Below, piece by piece: positions 56,972 to 64,000 of a DNA stretch of 64,000 nt. The notes beneath the pieces were generated by a model. That model had not been told where the DNA came from and did not search any database. It saw nothing but the letters and a program-made list of their open reading frames with translations. The position numbers and the translations under genes are program-made. Source of the stretch: Clostridium beijerinckii HUN142 (GTDB taxonomy: Bacteria > Bacillota > Clostridia > Clostridiales > Clostridiaceae); the NCBI RefSeq assembly GCF_000621745.1, contig NZ_JHXK01000005.1, positions 356,517 through 420,516 of the forward strand. Reading direction: 5' to 3'. Within the stretch, counting starts at the first letter, position 1, and each line of letters opens with the position of its first letter.

Positions 56972-57925
56972 TTATTTACCTTCTGTTTCAAGTAATGCTA
57001 ATGCTACTGCACCAATTACGCCTGCATCTGTACCTAACCCTGCTGGAACAATCTTAACTGATTCTGCCATAGATTTAAAACATCTCTTATCAACAACTTT
57101 TCTTACTGTATCAAAAACAATATCTCCTGCTTTTGATACACCACCACCTATTATTATAATTTCTGGATCAAAGATAGACACTGCATTAGCTATAGCTATT
57201 CCTAAATAATTCAATGCATTACTAATTATATCCACGCAAACTGGATCTCCTGCAGCCGCCTCTGTAAACACCTCATATGAAGTGATAGTATCATACTTTC
57301 TCAATGAAGTTTCAACTTTACTAGCTAATGCTTCCTGCCCTCTTTTAGCAATTGCAGTTCCTGAAGATGTTGCTTCTACACAACCGATATTTCCACAGTT
57401 ACATCTTGGTCCATCTGGCGCTACTGTCATATGACCGATTTCTAAGGCATTTGAAGTGTGTCCTCTATATACTTTTCCATTTAAGACAGCACCTCCGCCT
57501 ACCCCAGTACTTACTGTAAAGAATACTATATCTTTGGCGCCTTTTCCCGCTCCGAACATATACTCGCCAATAGCTGCAACGTTTGCATCATTATCTAAAA
57601 ATACAGGTACTTCAAACTTCTTATTCAAAGGCTCCACCAAATTAAAATTTTTAAATGGAAGATTTGGTGTATAGATTATAGTTCCCTTTTCAGCATCTAA
57701 AGGTCCAGGGGAACCGATACCAATTCCCTTTATATCTTTATAAGTTACTGATCCATCTTTAATTACTTTTTCAACTGATTCTATAATTCTATTTAATACT
57801 GGAATTTCTCCTTCGCTTGCATTTGTAGGAACTGTTGTTTGACATAACACTTCTCCATTTAAATTAGATAATGCAGTGCTTATCTTAGTTCCTCCTAAGT
57901 CTACGCCTATAACATATTTTTGCAT
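56972..57925 (-). CDS. ROK-family glucokinase
   Basis: It phosphorylates glucose (or a related hexose) with ATP. Motifs are YVIGVDLGGTKISTALSN, GIGSPGPLD, and the zinc motif CNCGNIGCVEATSSGTAI with histidine in ALEIGHMTV. Conserved C-terminal glycine motifs are EIIIIGGGVSKAGD. No N-terminal helix-turn-helix is present, so it is an enzyme and not a repressor. The start is ATG 57925 (MQKYVIGV) after AAAGGAG; the longer frame to 57970 lacks a ribosome site. Length 317. Confidence 0.93.
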   Translation of the reverse strand: MQKYVIGVDLGGTKISTALSNLNGEVLCQTTVPTNASEGEIPVLNRIIESVEKVIKDGSVTYKDIKGIGIGSPGPLDAEKGTIIYTPNLPFKNFNLVEPLNKKFEVPVFLDNDANVAAIGEYMFGAGKGAKDIVFFTVSTGVGGGAVLNGKVYRGHTSNALEIGHMTVAPDGPRCNCGNIGCVEATSSGTAIAKRGQEALASKVETSLRKYDTITSYEVFTEAAAGDPVCVDIISNALNYLGIAIANAVSIFDPEIIIIGGGVSKAGDIVFDTVRKVVDKRCFKSMAESVKIVPAGLGTDAGVIGAVALALLETEGK

Positions 57926-58036
57926 AATATAACTCTCCTTTATTTCATTTAATATACCAATAAAAAACAATTTGCTAATACATATTATACTATATTATGT
58001 TATCCTAATAAAACCTGTATTTTAAATAATATTTTT

Positions 58037-58273
58037 TCAAGATCCTTTATTAGCGCTTATGTAATAGTTCCCAAAATCGTCATATTGCGTATAGTTAATA
58101 TTAAATTTATTATCTTGAAGCATTGAATTAATCAATTCTATATCATCCTTATTATTTCTATCTATCCTTATTACGAAATTATCATCTTTATCTATTATAT
58201 TTAAATAATCAAATATATTACTATAATCACTTAATTCTATATTTCCATTAATGTCCATACTGTAATCTGACAT
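58037..58273 (-). CDS. Small acidic hypothetical protein
   Basis: A 78-residue acidic protein (MSDYSMDINGNIELSDYSNI...). I do not recognise it. It has alternating strands and a central DKDDNFVIRIDRNNKDDIELI, with no membrane segment or cysteine. The start follows GGGAGG with eight bases of spacing, which is good evidence that it is translated. It lies 111 bases upstream of the glucokinase on the same strand and may be co-transcribed. Confidence 0.7.
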   Translation of the reverse strand: MSDYSMDINGNIELSDYSNIFDYLNIIDKDDNFVIRIDRNNKDDIELINSMLQDNKFNINYTQYDDFGNYYISANKGS

Positions 58274-58425
58274 TGTACAAGCCTCCCTGTTCAAATTGCA
58301 TAAAATATACTATTACTAAAATATTATGTCTTTCTGCACATGATTTTATCCTATATATATTAATGTAAAATTTACCTTATTCCTTAATTACAGTAAATTT
58401 TATTTTATTTTTCCTCATTAAACCA

Positions 58426-58465
58426 ATAAAAAAAGTACTCTTATGTACTAATACACTAGAGTACC
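58426..58465 (-). terminator. Terminator of the EF-G-like gene
   Basis: On the minus strand GTACTCT pairs with AGAGTAC across a 16-base loop, followed by seven T residues. Confidence 0.85.
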
Positions 58466-58509
58466 TTTGCTTTTAATTTCCTGAATTCTAACTATAACTT
58501 TCTATAAGC

Positions 58510-60591
58510 TTATTTTCTTGATTCATTAATAGTCTCTATGGCTTTTGCTACTTCTATCTCTGGAACTTCTTCATATCTTATAAATTCTTTTGTAAATATG
58601 CCTCTTCCTTGAGTTAAAGATCTCAATTCAGTAGCATACTTTCTAATCTCCGCAAGTGGAATTTCTGATATAACCTTTTGCTTGTCTCCATCCGGCTCCA
58701 TTCCAATTACTCTTCCTCTCTTTTTATTTATATCTGCTATCACATCACCCATATATTCATTAGGTAATACAACCTCTACCTTCATTATAGGTTCTAGTAA
58801 AATAGGTTTAGCTTGCTCTAATCCTTTTTTATAAGCTATAGATGCTGCAACTTTAAAAGCCATTTCAGATGAATCCACAGAGTGATATGACCCATCATGA
58901 AGCGTCGCTTTAAGTCCTATCACCGGACAACCTGCTAAAACACCATGATTTATACATTCTCTCAATCCTTTTTCTACTGCCGGAATAAAGTTCCTTGGCA
59001 CTGCGCCACCGACAACACTATCAATAAATTCTAATTCTTCTTCTCCATCTGTTCTATGCTCGAACTTGATTACCACATCTCCATATTGTCCATGTCCGCC
59101 AGACTGCTTTTTATGTTTTCCTTGTACATCTGAAAATCCTTTTATACTTTCTTTATAAGGAACCTTTGGTAAGCCTAATATTACTTCTACACCAAATTTA
59201 CTTTTTATTTTACTTGCAATTACATTGATATGTGTTTCCCCTAATCCTGAAATAATAATTTCTGAATTTTCTACATCTCTATCAATTTCAAAGACAGGAT
59301 CTTCATCTTTCAGCTTTGCCAAGGCTTGAGATATCTTTTCTTCATCTCCTTTAGCTTGTGGTATTACAGCCATTGAGAAAACTGTTTTAGGAAAATTCAT
59401 CTTATCATATATTACCTTAAAATCCTGACTAGCTAAAGTATCTCCTGTATTTGTATACTGTAATTTAGAAATAGCACCTATGTCACCAGCAATTATCCTC
59501 TTAGTTGGTATTTGTGTTTTTCCCCTAATAAAACATATATGCGATAACTTTTCGTTCTTATCTTTATTAACGTTTAGCACCGTCATGTCATCTTTTGCTT
59601 CACCTGTAATAACTTTAAAAAATGATATTCTACCTACAAATGGATCTGCAATAGTTTTAAATACTAATGCAGAAAAAGGCTTATCCTGATTGAGATTAAC
59701 AAAAATTTCTTCATTATTTAAAACGTCTACAGCCTTTTGTGGAATAGCATATTCTGGCGATGGAAAACACTCTACAATATCATCAATTAAAGAATCCATT
59801 CCAATAACTTTTGTAGCGCTTCCACACATAACAGGGGCAATATCTCCACTAGCGCAGCCATTTATAAGGCCCTTGTATATTTCTTCATCGCTCAATTCAC
59901 CTTCACTAAAATATTTATCAAGCAATACTTCATCCGTCTCCGCCACAGCTTCCATAATCATCTTCTTACAATTCTCAACTTCATCCCTTAGTTCTTCAGG
60001 TATATCTAATATTTTTATTTTTTTAGCCTTTACATCATATATTCTTGCTTGTTTCGATATTATATTTATTACTCCCTTAAAGCTATCTTCTTCTCCTATA
60101 GGATACTGAATAGGTACTACACTGATACCAAACTTTTCTTTAAGAGACGCTAATACCTTATTAAAATTCGAATTTTCTCTATCTAATTTATTTATAAAAA
60201 ATGTTCTAGGCAATTTAATTTTATTACAATATTCCCATGCTCTTTCGGTTCCCGCCTTAACTCCTGAAACCCCGCTTACAACTATCATACCTACATCTAC
60301 AGCTCTCATTCCTTCGATACATTCACCTTGAAAGTCTGCATATCCAGGAATATCTATAAGATTTATTTTAACATTATCTAATTCAATTGGTGCTACTGAA
60401 AGAGCAATAGAAAATTGTCTTTTCTTTTCTTCAGTATCAAAATCTAAAACCGTAGTCCCATCCTCAATATTCCCTAATCTATCTGTAATCTTTGAATAAT
60501 ACAGAAGGCTTTCCGCTAAGGAAGTCTTTCCTGTTCCATTATGCCCCATTAATCCTACATTTCTTAAATTTTTAATACTATAATCTTTCAT
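58510..60591 (-). CDS. Elongation factor G paralogue (EF-G2-like GTPase)
   Basis: A five-domain translational GTPase of 693 residues. G1 is GHNGTGKTSLAESL, switch/G3 is DIPGYADFQGE, and G4 is FINKLDREN. Domains II-V follow, with the EF-G-type GGHGQYGDVVIKFEHR and VVGGAVPRNFIPAVEKGL. The P-loop (GHNGTGKT) differs from canonical EF-G (AHIDAGKT), so this is the FusA2-type paralogue whose role in translocation or ribosome rescue is unclear. The ribosome site is poor (AAGGG, 12 bases away) and sits beside a leader hairpin. It is not in the str operon. Confidence 0.92.
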   Translation of the reverse strand: MKDYSIKNLRNVGLMGHNGTGKTSLAESLLYYSKITDRLGNIEDGTTVLDFDTEEKKRQFSIALSVAPIELDNVKINLIDIPGYADFQGECIEGMRAVDVGMIVVSGVSGVKAGTERAWEYCNKIKLPRTFFINKLDRENSNFNKVLASLKEKFGISVVPIQYPIGEEDSFKGVINIISKQARIYDVKAKKIKILDIPEELRDEVENCKKMIMEAVAETDEVLLDKYFSEGELSDEEIYKGLINGCASGDIAPVMCGSATKVIGMDSLIDDIVECFPSPEYAIPQKAVDVLNNEEIFVNLNQDKPFSALVFKTIADPFVGRISFFKVITGEAKDDMTVLNVNKDKNEKLSHICFIRGKTQIPTKRIIAGDIGAISKLQYTNTGDTLASQDFKVIYDKMNFPKTVFSMAVIPQAKGDEEKISQALAKLKDEDPVFEIDRDVENSEIIISGLGETHINVIASKIKSKFGVEVILGLPKVPYKESIKGFSDVQGKHKKQSGGHGQYGDVVIKFEHRTDGEEELEFIDSVVGGAVPRNFIPAVEKGLRECINHGVLAGCPVIGLKATLHDGSYHSVDSSEMAFKVAASIAYKKGLEQAKPILLEPIMKVEVVLPNEYMGDVIADINKKRGRVIGMEPDGDKQKVISEIPLAEIRKYATELRSLTQGRGIFTKEFIRYEEVPEIEVAKAIETINESRK

Positions 60592-60646
60592 AATGCTGCC
60601 AAACCCTTAATCTACCCTAGAGATTGGCTCCCACCTTCCTTTCACC
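60592..60646 (-). promoter_or_regulatory. GC-rich structured leader of the EF-G-like gene
   Basis: The leader contains GGTGAAAGGAAGGTGGGAG and a hairpin (ATCT/AGAT with GCCA/TGGC around it, 60598-60628). The probable ribosome site AAGGG lies in the loop beside the stem. The structure could control translation; this is inferred. Confidence 0.35.
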
Positions 60647-60867
60647 TAATAATGCTATATGTTAATATATTTCTATTTCTATTCGCTAAATCCTCCTTAT
60701 TTTCTTAATTTTCTGAAAATTTATATTTATCTTATTTTTAGAAATAGTCTTTCAAATTAATTCAATGTTTTCTTGTAGTATTAACCAAAAAACATTATAA
60801 TTTTATCTGTTAATATCTCTAGGATTATGTTTATTACTTTAAATCTATATTTGTGGAGGAAAATTTA

Positions 60868-62355
60868 ATGAAAGTGAAAAAGAATTTAACAAATTTTCAT
60901 ATGATTTGGTTTGCCTTATTTGCAATTTTTATAACTATCGGAGTCTTATTTATAAAACCTCAAGTAGGTGTTGCTGATCAAGGTGATTTTTATAGAATCT
61001 TGAATATATCTGGTTTATCATTACTCGATTCGGATATAAGCAATCCTAACTCTGTAGGATACTATGATTTTATTGTAAGTGATTATAAGATTATCCCTTT
61101 AGATAACACTGATTCTGAAACTATTTGTGCCTGTAGCTTAAGTTATCTGATAATCGGTATTAATTATATATGCAAATCACTTGAGCAAAATATATTTAAA
61201 ACTCAATACTTAGCTATTATCTATAGTATTATATATATTCTTGCATTTATCATAATATTAAAATCTTTGAATATAAAAAATAATATTAAATCTATACTTA
61301 TCATGCTACTTACTTTATTCATTTTCTTTGACGGAAATTACTTAATTTGGTTTAATAGCTTATATGGTGAACCAATGATGATAACTACATTGTTATTATT
61401 TATTGCATCCGTTCTTAACTATATTCGATATAAATATGTAGTCAATGGAACTGAAAAACTAATGTCGAAAATATTTTATATATTATTTTCAGCATTTTTA
61501 TTTTTAGGTTCCAAATTACAAGTTATTACTTCTCTGCCTATTATTATGATGTTTGTATCTAAAATAATATGGGATAATAGATATCATTTAAATAAAATAA
61601 AGCTAATAATCTTATGTATTGTTACCTGTATGGTAATTATCTACCCTATTCTTATTAATATGAATAGTAATAATTTAAGCAAAGATACTCAGTATAATTC
61701 AGTTTTTTATGGTGTATTAAATGAATCTAAGACTCCTGAACAAGACTTAATAGATCTGGGGTTAGATCCTGATTTATCAGCTGAAGCTGGAAAACATGCT
61801 TATTTAGATTCCAACGAATATGTCAAATATATTCCTGGCTCAGAAATAACTGATGAGAAATTCTACAGTAAGATAAATAACTTTAAACTTGCTAAATTTT
61901 ATTTAACTCATCCTATGCGCTTATTAAATGGCATGAAATATACAGCTAGTAAAGCATTTTATACTAGTACTGGACTAGGTAAATACTCAAAAGCTTATAG
62001 CTCAACCCCAATTAGAGATTTCCATCGTTTTACACTCTGGTCATCTATAAGAGAAAAAATATTGCCTAAAAATTTATTTTTTATAGGATTAGTTTATCTT
62101 ACTATTATGCCATTTTCATTATATAAGTATATTAGAAATAGTTCTAATCGTGAAATCAAGAGTAAAGTTTTATTGCTTTGGACTGTTATGTTCATAGGCA
62201 TACTTCAATTTCCAATGCCTTTTGTAGGTAACGGTAAAGCTGACACTGCAAAACAATTATTCTTATTCAACTTCACTTTTGATGGATTATTAATAATTAT
62301 TCTTAGCTATATTTTATTTAAAGCAAATGACTTATTTAAAATTAAATTAAAGTGA
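60868..62355 (+). CDS. Polytopic membrane glycosyltransferase-like protein (WsfD family?)
   Basis: About 10-11 hydrophobic spans over 495 residues. The first outside loop has VGVADQGDFYRIL with D37 and D40, the kind of acidic motif GT-C glycosyltransferases carry there. A soluble part around 270-345 (TPEQDLIDLGLDPDLSAEAG) precedes the last spans. I believe it belongs to the WsfD group of glycan hexose transferases, from memory. It would use a lipid-linked sugar outside the membrane. The start is ATG 60868 after GTGGAGG; the GTG five codons earlier overlaps the ribosome site. No glycan genes lie beside it. Confidence 0.65.
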   Translation: MKVKKNLTNFHMIWFALFAIFITIGVLFIKPQVGVADQGDFYRILNISGLSLLDSDISNPNSVGYYDFIVSDYKIIPLDNTDSETICACSLSYLIIGINYICKSLEQNIFKTQYLAIIYSIIYILAFIIILKSLNIKNNIKSILIMLLTLFIFFDGNYLIWFNSLYGEPMMITTLLLFIASVLNYIRYKYVVNGTEKLMSKIFYILFSAFLFLGSKLQVITSLPIIMMFVSKIIWDNRYHLNKIKLIILCIVTCMVIIYPILINMNSNNLSKDTQYNSVFYGVLNESKTPEQDLIDLGLDPDLSAEAGKHAYLDSNEYVKYIPGSEITDEKFYSKINNFKLAKFYLTHPMRLLNGMKYTASKAFYTSTGLGKYSKAYSSTPIRDFHRFTLWSSIREKILPKNLFFIGLVYLTIMPFSLYKYIRNSSNREIKSKVLLLWTVMFIGILQFPMPFVGNGKADTAKQLFLFNFTFDGLLIIILSYILFKANDLFKIKLK

Positions 62356-62472
62356 TAACTTTCTAGCCTTAGAATAATTACACTTTTGATCATTACAGTT
62401 AGATCAATATTTCTTTGATTAACTTAGATTATATTGGTTAGATCCTTAATGAAATTTTTGTTTTAAGAGATT

Positions 62473-62517
62473 AAGGCTAAGCACACAATACGCAATTTGC
62501 ATTATGTACTTAGCCTT
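62473..62517. terminator. Hairpin between the WsfD-like and VanZ genes
   Basis: AAGGCTAAG pairs with CTTAGCCTT, and the inside (ACA..AAT..GCAA / TGC..ATT..TGT) pairs further to give a long imperfect stem. The T tract is poor on both sides. It probably ends the converging transcripts. Confidence 0.55.
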
Positions 62518-62650
62518 CATAATCCTTGTTTACTTTTATATCTATTTTTTATAATCTAATATCATCAATCAATTCATATTATTTTAAAATGACTGATTAA
62601 CTTTAGTTTAACATTAAGTTATATTTCAGTACTCAGCACATTTTTTATTT

Positions 62651-63100
62651 TTATCTATTAAGTTTTCCATTAACTATATGAGCTCCAAATATGCTAATTA
62701 ATATTGTGGTAATTCCTCCAAGTGTATCTATTATAACATCTCTAAAAGCGCCTTCTCTTCCCAGAACAAATAATTGATGTATTTCATCAGAACAAGCATA
62801 AAAAAATACAAAAACTATGGTTACCGAAATAACCCTTCTAATGTTAAGATATATTTTAAATACATTAAACGCCAATAAAGATAATATCATATATTCAAGA
62901 AAATGTGCACATTTCCTAACTATAAAATTAGCAAGTTGTCCAAAAATTCCATTCATATTTATACCTATAGCAGAAAGAATATTTATTATACCTTCACTTT
63001 GAGAATCAGATATTTTAGCTGGCTGATTAGACATAATAAATATCACTATCATCCACGCTATTAATAAAAACCAGTTAATAATTTTCCTTTTGTTTCTCAT
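62651..63100 (-). CDS. VanZ-family membrane protein
   Basis: A 149-residue protein with four hydrophobic spans. FIMSNQPAKISDSQSEGI, VRKCAHFLEYMILSLLAFN and the loop YACSDEIHQLFVLGREGAFRDVIIDTLGG are the VanZ signatures. VanZ in enterococci gives low-level teicoplanin resistance; free-standing homologues in clostridia have no known role and resistance should not be assumed. The start follows GAGGATGG. It is 45 bases downstream of the zinc-ribbon gene, likely one transcript. Confidence 0.93.
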   Translation of the reverse strand: MRNKRKIINWFLLIAWMIVIFIMSNQPAKISDSQSEGIINILSAIGINMNGIFGQLANFIVRKCAHFLEYMILSLLAFNVFKIYLNIRRVISVTIVFVFFYACSDEIHQLFVLGREGAFRDVIIDTLGGITTILISIFGAHIVNGKLNR

Positions 63101-63145
63101 ACGCCATCCTCTTTAAGTATACTTTCAAAATTAGTAGATATTATA

Positions 63146-63583
63146 TTACTCAGACATATATCTATTTATATACGCAAGTGATTCTTCTAACAATTCTTGC
63201 CCCTTTTCTAAACCATCGATTTTCATCTCTAAACTACAAATTCTTTGATCAATCTGATACATAAATTGCTTTATATCTTGCAGTAACTTTGCTTCATAAG
63301 TAACTTGTATACCTTCATCATCAATATATATTTTCTCCGGTGGAGCGCCACACTTAGAACATTTCGCATATATACCTTGTTTATCTAAATTATTAAATAC
63401 CTTGAATGTATCATTGTTACACTCTGCACAATTTGATAACATTATAAACTCATAATAACTTACATCATAATAATAAGTACTTCCACAATCCTTACAGACT
63501 AATTTAAGTTTATTGTCTTCTGTTGATATATGAAATTCATTACCACTACATCCATCTTTTTTGCAGACAATAGTTCTTACCAT
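63146..63583 (-). CDS. Zinc-ribbon protein with C-terminal coiled coil
   Basis: A 145-residue soluble protein. Three cysteine pairs or more are visible: CKKDGC near the start, CKDCGSTYYY, CAECNND and CSKCGAPP, consistent with two stacked zinc ribbons. The last 45 residues (LLQDIKQFMYQIDQRICSLE, KIDGLEKGQELLEESLAYIN) form a coiled coil. I do not recognise the family. It may bind nucleic acid or a protein partner. Start after GAGGGG. Upstream of VanZ. Confidence 0.8.
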   Translation of the reverse strand: MVRTIVCKKDGCSGNEFHISTEDNKLKLVCKDCGSTYYYDVSYYEFIMLSNCAECNNDTFKVFNNLDKQGIYAKCSKCGAPPEKIYIDDEGIQVTYEAKLLQDIKQFMYQIDQRICSLEMKIDGLEKGQELLEESLAYINRYMSE

Positions 63584-63812
63584 AATCCTACCCCTCGCAA
63601 TATATTTTTTTATACAATAAATAAAAATACTAATTTACATTTATACATATATTTTACATATAAATTATATATTATAATTCATTAATTGTATACTTTAATA
63701 GTTAGTATTTTTAGCCTATTTTATACGGTAGTTCTACTATTTTCTGCATAATATAACTTAGATTATTGATAAATACTGCAGTTAAATAATCTAATATTTA
63801 CAATTTAAAAAA

Positions 63813-63844
63813 CAAAAAAACTATGAATAAAATTCATAGTTTTT
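63813..63844 (-). terminator. Terminator of the tRNA-Met/tRNA-Ala unit
   Basis: On the minus strand AAAACTATGAATT-TT-ATTCATAGTTTT continues into further T residues, directly after the tRNA-Ala CCA. Confidence 0.93.
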
Positions 63845-63846
63845 AG

Positions 63847-63922
63847 TGGTGGAGATAAAGAGATTCGAACTCTTGACCCCCTGCGTGCAAGGCAGGTGCT
63901 CTCCCAACTGAGCTATACCCCC
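63847..63922 (-). tRNA. tRNA-Ala (anticodon TGC)
   Basis: 76 bases. GGGGGTA pairs with TATCTCC through two G-T pairs, the anticodon loop is CTTGCAC, the T loop is GTTCGAAT, and CCA is encoded. It is one base downstream of tRNA-Met. Confidence 0.97.
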
Positions 63923-63923
63923 A

Positions 63924-64000
63924 TGGTGGACCTTCAGGGACTCGAACCCTAGACCTACCGGTTATGAGCCGGTTGCTCTAACCAACTGAGCTAAAGATCC
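63924..64000 (-). tRNA. tRNA-Met (anticodon CAT, elongator type)
   Basis: 77 bases, complete to the last base of the window. GGATCTT pairs with AAGGTCC, the anticodon loop is CTCATAA, the T loop is GTTCGAGT, and CCA is encoded. A normal first pair excludes initiator tRNA; a lysidine-modified tRNA-Ile(CAT) is less likely but not excluded. Promoter lies outside the window. Confidence 0.93.

Noticed and set aside
62651..63100. VanZ as an antibiotic-resistance gene
   Set aside because: Free-standing VanZ homologues are common in clostridia and no van operon genes are present.

Overview
The window is a stretch of a low-GC, spore-former-type Firmicutes chromosome, most likely Clostridium sensu stricto (the beijerinckii/butyricum side is a guess). 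The signs are strong AGGAGG ribosome sites, very AT-rich spacers, a 473-residue pyruvate kinase without the Bacillus C-terminal domain, WhiA/YvcK/RapZ, an AbrB regulator with a cysteine tail, a GerS/YdcC-like protein, and clostridial DUF families. From the left edge to about 49.7 kb nearly every gene is on the minus strand; after the tRNA-Pro at 50 kb the strands are mixed. I see no prophage, insertion sequence, CRISPR array or integrase.

Layout from the left. 1-2.6 kb: a cut-off Gfo/Idh/MocA oxidoreductase with a palindrome upstream, then the rRNA methyltransferase rlmD. 3.2-13.4 kb: rapZ-yvcK-whiA-Dabb-dnaE followed by pfkA-pyk (regulation, replication, glycolysis). 13.6-25.3 kb: murB, uvrC, an FHA protein-RodA/FtsW-PBP cassette, uvrA and uvrB (wall synthesis and excision repair). 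25.6-30.0 kb: a MinJ-like PDZ membrane protein, a CtpB-type protease, ftsX and ftsE. 30.1-36.9 kb: YitT, a split transketolase, mazE-mazF, a GerS/YdcC-like protein, the NAD(P)HX repair enzyme, acpS and a small unknown. 37.7-42.5 kb: a short SSB, a BrkB/YihY membrane protein and three nucleotide-sugar genes resembling WbpA/WbpD/WbpE. 42.7-49.7 kb: a Cas4-like nuclease fused to an XPD/DinG-type helicase, DUF1836, abrB, rsmI, a TrmN6-like methyltransferase and a CwlO-like NlpC/P60 hydrolase. 50-64 kb: tRNA-Pro, HAD phosphatase, parvulin, ung, a DUF3785-like gene, a stand-alone 5S-tRNA-Phe unit, sirtuin, cinA, ROK glucokinase, an EF-G paralogue, a WsfD-like membrane glycosyltransferase, VanZ, a zinc-ribbon protein, tRNA-Ala and tRNA-Met.

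Some genes probably work together. FtsEX in Bacillus activates the NlpC/P60 endopeptidase CwlO, and a CwlO-like protein lies 19 kb away. The FHA-RodA-PBP cassette has the order of mycobacterial fhaB-rodA-pbpA. UvrA, UvrB, UvrC and Ung give most of a DNA repair set. RapZ-YvcK-WhiA is a conserved block.

The points most worth a second look are: a roughly 58-base element present twice in intergenic DNA (2.9 kb and 50.3 kb); the orphan 5S-tRNA-Phe operon with a perfect sigma-A promoter; the nuclease-helicase fusion with all expected catalytic motifs; the missing alanine racemase in an otherwise Bacillus-like acpS-to-mazF block; a perfect 11-bp inverted repeat on the -10 box of the DUF3785-like gene; and a 770-base gene-free gap holding an unassigned terminator. 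I did not find a clearly new multi-gene system.
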